Shown here one piece after another: positions 25,787 to 38,556 of a DNA stretch of 64,000 nt. The notes beneath the pieces were generated by a model. The model was given only the letters and a program-made list of their open reading frames with translations. It had not been told where the DNA came from and made no database searches. Location of the stretch: the NCBI GenBank assembly GCA_950295325.1, contig OX485803.1:38333554-38397553 (forward strand), in the 5' to 3' direction. This DNA is from Polytrichum commune. Lineage: Eukaryota; Streptophyta; Polytrichopsida; Polytrichales; Polytrichaceae. Every line of letters begins with the position of its first letter. The stretch's first letter is position 1. The translations under genes and the position numbers were made by a program.

Positions 25787-26726
25787 TGTACGATGAGATT
25801 GAACTATGTGCTCAAATTGTTGACATCAATCTAAATTCAATTGTTAACGTATTTGTGACGATCACTTCAAGAGAAATATGTTTATTCTATTATTAGAAAA
25901 TTAAAAATAAAATGAATAAACTTTGACAAGGCTTATAACGTTTGCATTTCAACTTTGATTCTAAAACTTGACGTGAACAATTTTGTTATTCACAATTGCT
26001 AAATGGATGAGATGATTTCATAACCAATTCAATGGTCAAAATTGTATGTGGAGATGGGACTCCCCATAATAGGGTGCATACCTAAGGGGCATTGTAGGAC
26101 TCTCTTGGACGGATGTAACTTAGCACTAGAAGTTTCGGTGATAAGTATAATGTTGATACTAGTTGCAATATCATTTGTATGGATAAATCCGTGATAGAAC
26201 TCAAAGTATTGATGATGATTACTACTTCGGTCGAATGGTGAAGGCTACATTGTTTATTTGGTTTAGTTTGGCATCTAAATTGATTGGCCATGTTAATTAG
26301 AGTGGTCTACATGACTTCTCTTGCAGCATCAAGTGTCTTATACTACCTTCTATGATTGCCACCCAAGTTTCACATGATCATTTATGTGGGTCGATGATGC
26401 GCCACACTAAGTTAATTGTATACAACATCAAATGATCAATTGTTTTCCTTTTCTCTACTTTACATTATTCAAGCTTCTTACGCACACTATGCAAACATGT
26501 GGGACATAACCAAGATGGGTAGCACAAATGGATATCGTATGTGATACCAATGGGTTGTGGGGATTCTTCACTTAGAAATTGAGCCAAAAACTGAGATGCG
26601 ATTCAAATACTTTTAATGACATGGCTTCCAATTTCAATTGCTAATTTAAATGAGATAGTCGATATATGAATTGGATCACTTTAAGTGATGAAACTTGCCA
26701 AACTGTCCACAATAGTTGTGGTCACC

Positions 26727-27715
26727 TTAGGGCCACTTCACACACGAGCCAAGAGCCGTGACCATGAAATTGTGAGAGCCCAAAAGAAAGTGTCCAAAGA
26801 CACCTCTAAAATCATCTAGTGTGGTCACGGACCCTCAAGTGTAGTGTGAAACCATATGTGACCGGGCCCTCAACCAAATGCTATTTCAATAAATTTTTAG
26901 TTCTTGCGGGTCCTCACGCATGATAAAATACAATAAATCAACGGTTGTGAGGTTTTGGAGTGCCATGGTCTCCTTATGGTTTTGTGTTAGGCCTACCTCC
27001 AAGTGGTGGTTTTCTTTTAAATAGTCCAAGTGACCATGAACCATGATCCATGCGATGCCATGTAGGGATCCATGTCGACTTTACATCCACCTTGCATTTG
27101 TTTCCTCCAATGATCCCTCAAGCGTAGTGTGAAGCAGTGAACTTGGACCGGCTCCGCCTATTCCACCAATGAGAGTGATCAACGTGGTAATGGTCACGGG
27201 CTCTCATAGCCACTTCACACACGAGACTGAGAGCCCGTGACCAGTACACTTCAAGCACTTTCATTGGTGGAAAAGGCGAAGCCCATCCAAGTTCACTTCA
27301 CACTACGCTTGAGGGACCAACGGAGTATGTGAACGCAAGATGGATGTAAAGTCTACATGGATTTCTACATGGCATCGATTGGATCATGTTTCATGGTCAC
27401 TTGGACTATTTTCAAAAACCACCTAACTCTTGGAGGTAGGCCTAACACAAAATCGGGAGACCATGGCATTCCGAACACTCACAACCGTTGATTTATTTTA
27501 TTTTTATCACGTGTGAGGACCCGCATGAATAGAAATTCATTGAAATAGCATTTGGTTGAAGGCCTGGTCACATATGACTTCACACTTACACTTGAGGGTC
27601 CATGAGCACACAACGTGATTTCGGAGGTGTCTTGGGACGGCTTTTGGACACTCACTTTTCTTTTGGGCTCTCACAATTTCACGGTCACGGCTCTTGGCTT
27701 GTCTGTGAAGTGGCC
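26727..27715. repeat. Large inverted repeat / foldback element, arms of ~480 bp, 21-base loop
   Basis: The left arm 26731-27206 and right arm 27228-27715 are inverse copies with scattered substitutions and small indels. Examples are GGCCTACCTCCAAG against its inverse near 27432, GCGTAGTGTGAAG near 27123 against its inverse near 27300, and the innermost perfect stem GGTCACGGGCTCTCA (27192-27206) with its inverse at 27228-27242. The outer end TTAGGGCCACTTCACACACG has relatives at the other end, where extra sequence to about 27793 finishes GTGGCCCTAA. The loop TAGCCACTTCACACACGAG repeats the outer end sequence. There is no coding frame. A transcript would form a hairpin of nearly 1 kb. Confidence 0.88.
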
Positions 27716-29984
27716 TTCAGTCTCATGTGTGAAGTGGCTGCTTAATAAGGTTGGTGGTTTCCAGGCTTCAAGTGGTGAGTGACTCGTGAGGTGGCCCTAA
27801 AGCCCTCATGAACAACCCTTGATTTTGCAAAGGAACAAACGCATGCCGGGAACAGTGTGGTCAGGCTTCTAACTTTATAAGGCCAACTTCAATAAGCAAG
27901 CTCACTTGCCCACTTGTTGATGTCTATGAATGAATGGATGAATGAATGGATGAATGCTGCCAAACAAGATAGATAGGGTACCTGCCACGTGTTGAAACTT
28001 ACATCCTTTCTTTTGAAGATTGACCATTTCCTTCAACTGTCCACCAAAATGATCCTGGAGCCATAAGGGCCTGTTTACACCAAAGGCATTAAGGTAGTAG
28101 AGATACCATAAACCGTGAAAATAAGGTGCTTTCGCACTCAACATGTGGTCTTAAAATCATTAGAGAAGTTCCCAAGATAGAACAAAAGGATTCGTGAAAA
28201 ATGCAAGTTGTTTCATATTTTTATTTCATGCAAAAGAAAATTCTACGGTTTTTCAAAGTGGAAAGTTTGTCAAACTTCTTAGTTGTTCACTAGATCCTCC
28301 TTCAACTGAACACGGTCATGCTCGTTTCCATACAGAGCATCACCTAAATTGGTTGACTCATGAGTACATTGAACAGTGATTGATGGTAATCAAACATGAC
28401 CACATTTGGTGAAAGTGACTGTACACACATTTCAAAGCTACCAGCCTCGCGATTATCGGTTGCAAGAAATGGCATGGGTAGAGGGTAGTTCATGGTTTAT
28501 GGTACTTCTACCTTAGGCCATGGTTCTTGAATGCCGATGGCACACAACTTTCCGGATGAGACCATAGTGAAGTCCATGGACTCTAGCCCAAAGTCTTTTG
28601 GAAGGTACAAGCCCTTGGTGTAAACCCAAATTCCTCATTGCAAATTATGTCATGCCTATCTTCAAGAGTCGTCCCGGAAATATATTATATATATATAGTT
28701 TTAGAATTGTTTGGTTGTGTGTGGCAGTCGTGTTGACCGGTTGGGAACCCCTATGACTTGTGTTTTTTTTAAATATTGTTTACTTTGGTTATCTTTGCAA
28801 TGAAAACTCATCTGCACCCACAAAAAACCTACAATCCCAGCCAACATTGTCCAACCTTGCCATGTGGGATTCCGTGTAGATTTTTCATCCACTAAAGTTG
28901 TTATGGGTTGTGGTCCAAAACCACCCTTGTGTACACCTAAAGCAGGGGATGTGGACTCTCAACCAATGAGAATACAAGGATTCTCAAGAGCCATGGCCTA
29001 ATCATGGCTTTTGTGTCAACATACCCAATTCCAACATGATAGTAAGAATATTGGAACCTACATATTAGTGATATGTGATATTAGGTGTGGATATAAAAAC
29101 ATACACTGAAAATACATGTGTTTATAAGAGATTGAACTACGTGCTCAAAATATGTTAATGACCATTACAAATTCAATAGTCAACCTGGTTGGGGGGAACT
29201 TATATGAACAAGTGAATCTTCACTTTGATAATCAATAAGATATTCATATGAGCTCCGAAAACCATGAGGCGAATGGCTATGTGCAGAAGTTGGATTTGCT
29301 AATCATCTCACACTAATTGTGTGTTTCATATCCTACGAGAAGTGGGTGCAAAAAGAAAAAAATTATGCAAACAACACACATCTACCTTATCCATGAACTC
29401 CAAATTTTCCAATTTCCGGAGTCTCTCATGTATCTACATTTCTCAATTGTACTCCAACAACCAATCACTACTTTAGATATGTGATTTAGTGTGGCATTAA
29501 AATTGTAGTGCCATGTCCATTCAAATGGTATTTGTGACTTGCCATGTAAGGTATGTGGGTGTTACTCAATTTGTTTTTCTTGTTCTATATCATCTATTGA
29601 TTATATTTACATCTTTGATTTTGTGTTGCATTAGCAAATCTATGATGTTTTATCAACAAAACATCCTTTGAAAAACAAACCTCCATGATTTACTAATGTT
29701 TATCAGAAGTTTGTTGATTATTAAGGGCACCATAAAAAAAGAGCTTAGTAAAAGTTGGTGTTTCAAAACACACTACCAAGTAAGAGAGGGTAAATTTGAG
29801 GACTAGGATAGAGTACTTAAGACCTAAATGAGCAATTAAAAAGTAGTAGCACATAATTAATTGGAGTTAGAGTCTAGGAGGAAAAGAAGTCTTGAATGCT
29901 TCACAAACTTTTGTACACCCACCTTGAAGACAATTTAAGGTAGTGTTTGAGTATGTAAATGTGTATCTTGAAGATACACTCCGA
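27716..29984 (+). repeat. Interspersed-repeat region (second part) without genes
   Basis: A GAATGAATGGAT-type simple repeat lies at 27925-27956. The segment 29060-29400 is the direct relative of 24520-24900. The remainder shows no open frame with support and no paired ends. Confidence 0.4.
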
Positions 29985-30540
29985 TTACACTAATCCCTAA
30001 AATACCGCCACCACATCCCGAAAGAAATCCTCAAAACTTTCTACACAAATGTTTTTGAGACTAACTCAACAAAATAATTCTTTTGTGACCAAAATAAACA
30101 AACTCGTATAACTACTAGAAACCTACTACCAACGAACACTAGAATAGTGGCAAACAACCTGCACCTTGTTCGACACACTTATATTTAACATCTCGGCCTC
30201 GATACTAAACAAACGTAGTGCACCACCAACCCCAACACTATATACATGACTAAAAACAACCAAAATTGGAGAAATCACTCCATCATTCAAGAGATTTGCA
30301 ACCACACTCACACTACTATGCCACCCTCCTCCAAACCGTAGAAGACCTAGCCAAAAAAGTAAAAGAAACCATAAACTTAGCCCATAATATCATTATGGAC
30401 TACCCAATAAAACAAAATACCAACAACTACATGATACAACCCCTATGAAAATCAATAAGAACGTCTTCAAAAACAACGACACCCCCCCCCCCAAACACCA
30501 TCACCACCAGACCGCCCCACCAACATCCCACCACCAACTA
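29985..30540 (+). other. Strongly G-poor, A/C-rich stretch, possibly decayed coding sequence
   Basis: The + strand is conspicuously short of G across about 550 bases, with many ACC, AAC and CCA words, unlike its neighbours. Readable peptide runs interrupted by stops include LKYRHHIPKEILKTFYTNVF and, in another frame, YYATLLQTVEDLAKKVKETI. This resembles an eroded protein-coding piece of a transposable element, but I recognise no family. A run of 11 C ends it at 30482-30492. Confidence 0.4.
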
Positions 30541-30641
30541 GACCACCTATAATATTGTATTAGTGATGTCAAATAATGCCCTTGGCGTGACCTAGAAGGA
30601 TGCATCATGATCATGGATAAAGATTGCTCAATGGTGCAGCC

Positions 30642-30665
30642 ATATATATATATATATATATATAT
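30642..30665. repeat. (TA)n microsatellite
   Basis: About 12 TA units. Confidence 0.95.
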
Positions 30666-33510
30666 CCATATCCTACATGCTCCCCCATCCATGGTGTTTG
30701 AAATCTACTCAAGGTGCTCTTGACTTTCAACCATCTTACATTCAATTGGTTGGGAGATCTCAAGACCCAAACATTGCACATAAGCTTAAATGCCTCATGC
30801 AAGTTAGTGTATCATGCAAATCTTGCCCTTGCTTTGTGGGTTGGTGCTTGCTTGCCTTGCCTTCGGCACAAGGTCCCCAAACTTAGGAAAGACTTAAAAA
30901 TGGCATGGGCCCGATACGTCCACGTGCATGAAATACCGGAGCCTCGTGTGTGTGTGTGTGTAAATTCACGGGTTTAATTAAATGAATAACATTGTGAATT
31001 GAATAAAATATGTCTCCTCATTTCCATGGTAACATCCTTCAATCTCAATGGGTATGGGAACATGTAAGGCGTAACTTCTTCATCATTTTCGTGCAACATC
31101 GTACTCATGATCGAATATGGGTTTTCATGCACAAAACAACTGATCAACTTGCATCAAAGTAGGCGCATGTTACTTACACAAATGACACTCCTAAATGATT
31201 GAAATTGTTAAGAAGATGAATGTGGGATGAAAGTGGGATGAAAGGTTAACTAGTTTATTACCTAGCTTTTTGTTTAAAATATTAGTGTATTGGATGTACA
31301 CAATGCACACAAGGAACTACACGAATCATTCATTTAGTTCAAGCTAGGAAATATTGAAAACTTGTAAATTGACTTATCGAATGTGCGATGAACATTCAAA
31401 CAATTAATTTCTTGTCATGTTGGATACTAACTTAGATAGGTGTCACATATATTTCTATACCTTGTTATGTGAGAAGCATATTTTTATATATTGATGCATG
31501 TTTTAGGATTGTAGATGAACTTATACCACCTTGAAAATTAAGAAACACCCTAATTCTCACCATTGCAATAATAAGAATAATAATAATAACGCTAACAACT
31601 CTTGGTGGATGATGTGATTGAGGCCCCATCCATCCTATCCATGGCATAAGGTTTACCCATGTGACGGTTGGCAACCAGATGCAATTTACAACTCCCACAA
31701 ATGTCACAATTTTAGTTTTTTTTGTACGCCCTTGCTATGGCAATTGGACATCATTGGATCAAATTTCAACCAATTCCTAATGGTATATATGGTATGAGGA
31801 ACATAAGAATGAATATTATATTTCTCATTAAAAAAATACATCCTTATCGATATCCATATTTGTTTTGAGTATAAAAGTTTGTTATAAATATTTTGGGTCA
31901 ATAATGTCCCAAATCAGAGAGAGTTATAACTCCTAAGAAATAACACCCTAGCCCCCCTAAACCAACCAGGGGGGGGACACTAGACATCCCAACCATTATG
32001 CATTTGAAAGAATCCCTTGGTCGCATATCATGCACAAAAAATGTCATCTATGGATAAGACTCGTATTCAATTAACAAAAACCATAATAACACGTCCATTT
32101 TGGCATGTTTATGATTCCTAGACAAATAGGGTGCACATCATGCCCCTTGTGTTGGTTATGAGTCGTCCACCCCCAAAAAATCAAACCCTTATAACTCATG
32201 CATGCATAACCTAAGTGAACTTACATACTTCTACGGTTTGTAAATCAAAACCCCCTCTCAATTGTTAATGATAATCACTCTAAACTTCTTATATATAAAA
32301 GTGTTCATTACCTAATGTGACAATTTTAGCACCACCTACCTTAGTATAAGAAGGTTGGTAAGAAATGCTACTTTGCAATGCATCATGGTAGCAACCCACT
32401 TATGCCATTCTTCAACCAACTAACACCACAATAGCACTCGATGCGGGGTGAAGCCATTTGGACTACACGGATTGCTCACAACAACATGCCTTTTCCCCTT
32501 TCGGGCCCTTTGGAGCTCACGGTATGGGAGAATGTACGTGAATACTCTAGAATTTTCCGGAACAAGACAATCTATGACCTAAGAGTTGTTGGACTTGTTG
32601 GGACGAAGGTTGGGGTTTTCACGGTGCATCATGGTAAACATATTGGCAAAAGAAAGAAAGAAAGAAAGATTCGGAATGGCCTTACCAACTGAAATGAGCC
32701 AGTTGGGCCACTACGAGACAATCCTTTTGTCACAGTTGATGAGATCTTCCACAGTACAATTGATTATTTGCATGGTTTTATAAACATGTGTGGGTGTATT
32801 GGAATGGTTGAGGTGTATTTTAAGAACCCTGAACGGGTACTCTCTCGTACCAACTAGCAATCGTTACGTTCCCATCATGTGTCCCTACATTAAAGTGAGA
32901 TGACCAGTTGGCTCGTTTTAGTTGATAAGGCCACCGGAGTATCTCTCAGCCGTCTTCCGAAAGTGTGGTGTAGATGTTCTATGTTGTATCCACGAACCCT
33001 TTTCGGTTTCACATATCCTCGTATGGCTATCATCCAGGGGTGCAGCTAGCGTCCCCTCGTTCACTCCAACCATCGGTTCACATCACCCCTCTCTACTGCA
33101 TTGCACTGTTAAACCATTCTGTTTGTTCTCACCGTGAAAAGAAAGGGTGAAAAAGGGACCACCAACATTCGTTTTACACTGACATGCGATGCCCGTTCAC
33201 TGCCTCTAGTGCATGTTTGCGTGATTGTGGGGGGCGCTCGTTCTCCTCATGTGAAACTAAGACGTTTATGGCACTATAGTCGAAGATTATTCCACATATG
33301 TCACGGGTGATCATCATATGCTCGGTGGGTGGCGCTGTTTCCCATACTTTTGTGGTGGCTTCTCTTTCTCTTTCTCTTCCCCTTTCAAAACCCACACACC
33401 CCCACTGCCTTCGGACTTGTGCTCGGAGTGTGGTGTTGTCATTGTGGTTGTAATGTTTTTTACCTCTTGCCAATGAAGTCGTCATTGTGTTGGTTATTTT
33501 GAAGTTTTAC
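30666..33510. other. Intergenic stretch without recognised genes
   Basis: Small simple repeats occur near 30946-30961 (TG), 31565-31590 (AAT) and 32651-32669 (AAAG). A run of 8 G occurs at about 31971. Short open frames here have no motif, splice sites or second copy. Confidence 0.4.
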
Positions 33511-33538
33511 GAAGAAGAAGAAGAAGAAGAAGAAGAAG
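33511..33538 (+). repeat. (GAA)n microsatellite
   Basis: Nine GAA-type triplets lie just before the element at 33557. Confidence 0.95.
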
Positions 33539-33556
33539 GCTATGGGTTGTAACTTA

Positions 33557-34066
33557 TGCCCCCTTCCCACCTGACTTTAGCTAAGATCCTAAAAACCGGG
33601 TAAAGCTCCCTTGGTTATAGCAGAGGCCTCCGGCTATCCCAATGCACCTACAAGAACTTGCTTTGGAGATTGTCAAGTAGATTTTAGTTAAGTAGCTTTC
33701 ACACGCGTTCATTGTTTTATCCACCAAGCAATGAATGTTGGGTAGTTTTTGTCCCATCTTCAAATGCTTTACTACTCACCTATCTTACCAGCGGTTTTTA
33801 TTAATGGAGCTTCTTGTGCCCTCATAGCTAAGACTAAAAAGCAACCAATCACAAGGGCGGGAGGCGACACTTTTAAAGCTCCTATAGTCTTGCCTCATGT
33901 CTAGGTACCGATGGCAGGGGCGGTGCTTGGGGCTTTAAGCTTGCACTTCTAAGCCATGCCACATCATTTGCCAACCGGGCTTGGCACTAGATAATGTCGA
34001 TGGTGTGAAGGCCGGGTTCTTAGAACCAACTTTTAGTCTTAGCTAAAGTTAGGTGGGAAGGGGGCA
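33557..34066. mobile_element. Inverted-repeat element, 510 bp, PIF/Harbinger-like by TTA flank
   Basis: The left end TGCCCCCTTCCCACCTGACT and the following TTAGCTAAGA are matched by the inverse of the right end with one difference in about 30 bases. Both sides are bordered by TTA (33554-33556 and 34067-34069), the 3-bp duplication typical of PIF/Harbinger. A 3-bp match can arise by chance, so the superfamily is tentative. The interior is non-coding. A broken relative is at 2265-2640. Confidence 0.7.
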
Positions 34067-34392
34067 TTAGTGCACTAAAGGAGGATAAATGCAACAACAT
34101 TTCCGGTCCATACACTATAGCACAATTCGAGCGAGGAAGCAATTGCAAAACAGCTTCTGACATCAGACTTATACATACCCCCATGATCGAGCAGCCTTTT
34201 GTCTAATTTTTAAGTAGACAATTTTTATAAACATCGCAACCAAATTCAACCCTCCAGGCGGGGTACTACGGTGTCATGCTTAGAAGTTTCTAGACCTTGG
34301 ACAACTGCAAAAATAACTATAGTTAACTAGTTTAGAGTTAACTAAAGTTGAGCACAACATGTTCGCGCAATTCTGTTGTAGTGTTGTAGCGT

Positions 34393-35188
34393 CACTACAC
34401 TAAATATGATATTTGGTCTTTGATTTTATTTAATGTCGTTGCCACCCTACCTTGCTCAACACTCATTTTCATTTTCTTGACAATTAGTGTAAGACATAAA
34501 TGTGCCGATGCCTTCCCTATTGCCACCTCCCTTCCTATGAAGCATGGGTTTCATTGGACTTGTGATTTTAGGGATGGCGCCCCCACCTTCATGCTCGTTG
34601 ATTTCTCATCTGCCAAAGTCGATGGCATTCTTTTTATATCCTTAACTAACACTAGAATCAAAGATAGATAGATAGAAACTCCGGTCCCTTTTAAGGGGCC
34701 GGCGTGAATAAAGTGTCCGTTCATAATGCCAATGACCCGATGCCCACTGGACAAGGGGACATTGGGACAAATACTACTCTCCCCTTTCGAGGATGGACAC
34801 TATAGTGACACACTATACTAGTTCCTAGCTAGCCACTAGTGCCTTGAAGATACCAGACATGGTATCCCCCCAAAGGGCTTTGAGGTACCCATACAACAAG
34901 GTCCAAGGACCCCCCACCATAGTTGGGTGGACTAAGGTGGTGAGCACCACGCCGGCATGGGGAATAGAACCCACAACCTCCTCGTTGGGGGCCATGAGCC
35001 CTAACCACCAAGCCAAGGCCCGTGGTGCCTTCACTAGAATCAACATGTAACTTCCACATATTACCATGATTGATATTTAGTGTTTGAGTTTACAACTACT
35101 GTTACTTACTTTCCATAGGGTTATTGACATGTAGTGTATGCGTTCGTATTTAGTGTATCAAACACTAAATATCGTATTTAGTGTAGTG
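34393..35188. mobile_element. Inverted-repeat element of ~414 bp, split by a nested SINE
   Basis: The left end CACTACACTAAATATGATAT and the next two bases (34393-34414) are mirrored by the right end at 35167-35188 with one difference. Removing the SINE and one copy of its duplication leaves about 414 bp. Related CACTAAATA words occur in other elements in the window (62539). No target duplication of the outer element could be fixed. Confidence 0.6.
34662..35031 (-). mobile_element. tRNA-derived SINE, copy 1 (full length, 370 bp)
   Basis: It is oriented on the - strand. The RNA polymerase III A-box-like TGGCTTGGTGG lies at 35015-35005 and the B-box GGTTCTATTCC at 34971-34961. The 3' tail is a TATC repeat (34662-34676 region) rather than poly(A). 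A 12-bp target duplication CACTAGAATCAA flanks it (34650-34661 and 35032-35043). The body is closely similar to the copies at 50739 and 59389. Apparent short open frames across it occur in every copy and are by-products of the repeat. Confidence 0.9.
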
Positions 35189-36705
35189 TGTTATTTGTGT
35201 TGGCGGTGTACATATATGGAGGTTATTCTGAAACCCAACACTGTGAGTTATCGTATAAAGGTGTTTCTTGATGATCCTTAGTGGCCCGAGCATATTAAAT
35301 AAACATTTGGCAAACTAGATTTAGAACAGCTATGCTTAACTAGATTTTTTGGTAGGTCGAATCACAAACACCTATAGTAATGAAAGGCAACTAGTTAACT
35401 AATAGTTGAATAAGTTGGTTAGTTATCCAAGGTCTGAAAGTTTCTTAAACTGAAATCAATACAATTTGTATTTACAAAACAAAGCTATATTGGATTATGC
35501 ATGGTGCATGAACACTCAGTGATGATGGAATCGCCTTTGCTTCAACACTGATATTGTATGTGCGATTAGACTGGCCCACACTAATATCTGCACATTTCAA
35601 ACTACTTTGAATATTTACTGCCATGGTATCAAAATATGGTTAAACGCATATGGTTCTTAAAAGTAACTGAAAGAGGGGTTGCCTAGCTACCTCACCTTAC
35701 TTGGGGTGTTGGCAAGGACTAAATAAGCTCAACCCTACTAATGAGGTGCTTCAAGTAATTTGTCTTCAGTTTTCGGTTTCTTTGTTTCCTTCAGTAGGTT
35801 CTACTTAAAGGTTGTTTGCACCATGGACCATGAAGTCCTCCCAAGGTCTGGTAATTTTTTTGATTGGATGTTGAATTTGTCTTGGGATCACTTCAGTTTA
35901 CATCAAGGGGAAAATGTCAGAGTGACCGTAGAGTTCGAGGTTTCCAAAGGACAAAATTTAAGGCCTACATTATCCAATGACATGGTCCAACGGGTTTTGC
36001 GGTGGGAGAGGCAAAAGAGGTGCTCGAGTAGAAAAAGGCTAGGGCCCATGGCAGAGAAAGGATGTTATAATAAATTTTTGATGAAATGTTTTATGGGGAA
36101 GAGATGATGAAGACAAGAGAATGATCAAACTTGAATTTTTTTTTTTTCAAAACTGCCCTTTTTGGGCATATATTTAAAAAACCAGCACATTCACTTTTGG
36201 TGCATGATCATTCCTCTTGGTCCACATTCGGTTTACACCTAGTGAGGGGCCCAAAGGCTTTGTAAATTGATTTTTTAAGAAATTAGACTATGGATGTTGG
36301 ACTATGCAAAAGGCTATCTTCCATGGTCTGATTTCATGGTCCATGATGTAAACCGGTCATTACTATTTTTGTGTTGGTACTTCTCAAAGGCCTTTTTGCA
36401 ATGGCATTTTTATTTCTATTGTGGGTAGGAAAAGGGGAGGGCAAAAAAAAAAAGCGTACGGAAAGGAGAAGAAGAAGAAATTACCATGTGAAGAACCCCC
36501 AAGCAAGGCCTCTTTTTGCACCCGTCACAAGCCAAAGAAAGGCATATAAAGTTTTAAATTAAATTTGCCATGGAAAGACAAGCAAAAACGGAGAAATGCC
36601 CGTCACATGGAAAGCCCAAAAAAACTAGCTTGTGAAAAGAAAGGTCCCCTCGCCATCACTTGGCAATCATATCCCATAACTATGAGCGAACAATGTTGTA
36701 ATTTG

Positions 36706-36738
<33 letters not shown>

Positions 36739-38063
36739 CCATGCTTCAATTTCATAATGACTTAGGAGATATGAGTCCACTTATATATGCACTTGTAAGT
36801 GACACCTAACTAATCCCAATTTAACTTTATGTTGAGTTTTCAATGTGAATGTGATCGCAAACAACATGGAAGACTTTTCCAGCTGTTGAAGTTGGTGGAC
36901 ATTGCATTTACAAGTCAACTCTTGTCCCACAATTGAATGGTAATAATCTCTGTCCAAAAATAGGTTAGATTAGATCCAAGAATAACATTCATTATTTGGT
37001 GAATACACATGCACTTGTGTAATGCATATGGTGTATGATATATTAGTTGTTGATATGGATATGTATGATATGCAAGTGCGACATGGTTGTGTTTTGTTTA
37101 AAGTCCCTTTGAAGCTCATAAGTTCAGGAATCATGTTTGCAATAGTATGCATGCAATGGTATGTTTGGACATGGATTACTTTTGTATTACTTATAAGGAA
37201 TATAGATTATGATAAATTGCATTGGCATGGGAAATTTAAGTGATGGAAGGATTAAAATTTTTTTTTAATTTAATAAGTAAGCATATGGAACCTTTAATTC
37301 ACGCCTTGGAAGTAAATAACCCTGCACCACATGTGGTGCACAAAAATCTTACAGAGTGACCCACCTATGTAGAATTGTCAATATTGCCAAAACTATTGCT
37401 CTCAAGTGAAAACTATGGACTGTTTAAACTCGTGTATTCTAAAGCCACCCAAACTTTGAGCATTCACAAATCTTTTATTTTTTTATCCCAAGACATACAC
37501 ACTATTTTTCGAAGAATTGGGTCCATTGAACACTAAAGGTCTTACATGCAGAAGTCACAAGAACTTATCTTTATTGGTTGCAATGTTGGTTTTTGTGTGG
37601 GAACAATTTGAACAAAAGATGGGTTGGTTTTGGATGAGTATTGTGACAAGTATTGCAATGGTTTTGATGGGCATGTACAATTGATTAAAGAGTGGGTCTA
37701 GGAAGAAATGTAGGAAGTAAAAGACTTCAAAAGTTGTAATATGTTCATATGATGTGAAGTTGATTTAATTTTTGTTCCTACCATGTCTAAACCAACTTGC
37801 TAATACCATGCCCACACTAATGCGAGTTACTGCTCCTTGCCAATAGGAGGAGATCCTCTTGATAGGGAAAAGTCCTTTTTCTTCTAAAATTTATGTTACT
37901 AGTAAAGACTTGTTGTCCTATTTTAAATAACCTCATTGGATGTAATGTCATGCTGTCAATGCATACAAGATAAAATTGTCATGGGAAACTCTCCCTCTAG
38001 CATGCACCAATCCGTTGGTCCTAGTGTATGCATTGTATAAGGCAACCACACGTACCACTATAT
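35189..38063. other. Intergenic stretch without recognised genes
   Basis: The + strand open frame 35760-36107 (115 codons) has no motif I recognise and no splice support. At 36200-36360 the phrases CGGTTTACAC and GATGTAAACCGG form a weak inverted pair, perhaps an eroded short transposon. A (TA)n tract occupies 36707-36736. Confidence 0.4.
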
Positions 38064-38556
38064 CGTTTATGGTATTTAGTGTTACATACACTATTTACGA
38101 AGGGCCTAAACTAGATGCCTAAAGGTCTCAAAGTGTCACACTTGCTAATTGCCAATATGATACTATGCATCAACAAAAGTAACTTCTTTAAGTGTGTGTG
38201 AGTTTAGAATAGATGAATAAATAAAATCTACATTCTGACATTTAGTGTAGCACATTGGATACTAAAGATGATAATTTTTTCAATTTAGTATGCAAGGGTA
38301 AGATCCTCTTGAGCATGCTAATGGCAAGTGTCAATTGTGTCCACTTTAGTCCACTTGTAGACTATTGTGCAACATAGACATACACCTCATAACATTATTG
38401 AACATACTCATGCCAAGGTATAGTAAGCTCACTAGAATGCCAAGTGTCATGAGGTGACACTCATGATGAAGTTGTTGATTGTTAGTGCAACTTGGGATAC
38501 GCTCAAAATAAGGTAAGTGATACTATGACATATGTGACACTAGATACCATAAACCG
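38064..38556 (+). mobile_element. Dispersed inverted-repeat element, single-copy relative of the 56.4-58.8 kb array
   Basis: The left end CGTTTATGGTATTTAGTGTT is mirrored at the right by the inverse CGGTTTATGGTATCTAGTGT (38531-38555). Its first half is the relative of the tandem unit at 56444-57960 (shared GAAGGGCCTA, AGATGCC(T/C)A, GGTCTC, GCATGCTAATGGCAAGTGTC or GCATACTAATGGCAAGTGTC). Its second half (38370-38556) matches 58658-58825 (ACACCTCATAACA, CCAAGTGTCATGAGGTG). No coding content is seen. Confidence 0.6.

Larger units (their letters stand above)
24501..26700 (+). repeat. Cluster of diverged interspersed repeats (first part)
   Basis: Several segments are copies of one another: 24590-24900 resembles 29110-29400 (shared AGAGATTG(G/A)ACTAC(A/G)TGCTCAAAATA, CACTTTGATAAT, GTTTCATATCCTA(G/C)GAGAAGTG), 25780-25830 resembles both, and 25110-25310 resembles 26230-26430 (shared TTAAT(A/T)AGAGTGGTCTACATG). 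Identity is low to moderate, so these are old. Microsatellite tracts are noted separately. No coding frame stands out. Confidence 0.5.

Noticed and set aside
34825-35067. Open frames with a shared peptide (PNEEVVGSIPHAG...) at 34825-35067 and 59355-59591
   Set aside because: They lie inside the SINE copies and reflect repeat identity; the region is a pol III-type element with a tRNA-like head.
35760-36107. 115-codon open frame on the + strand
   Set aside because: No recognisable motif, no neighbouring splice sites and no second copy; it can arise by chance in 64 kb.
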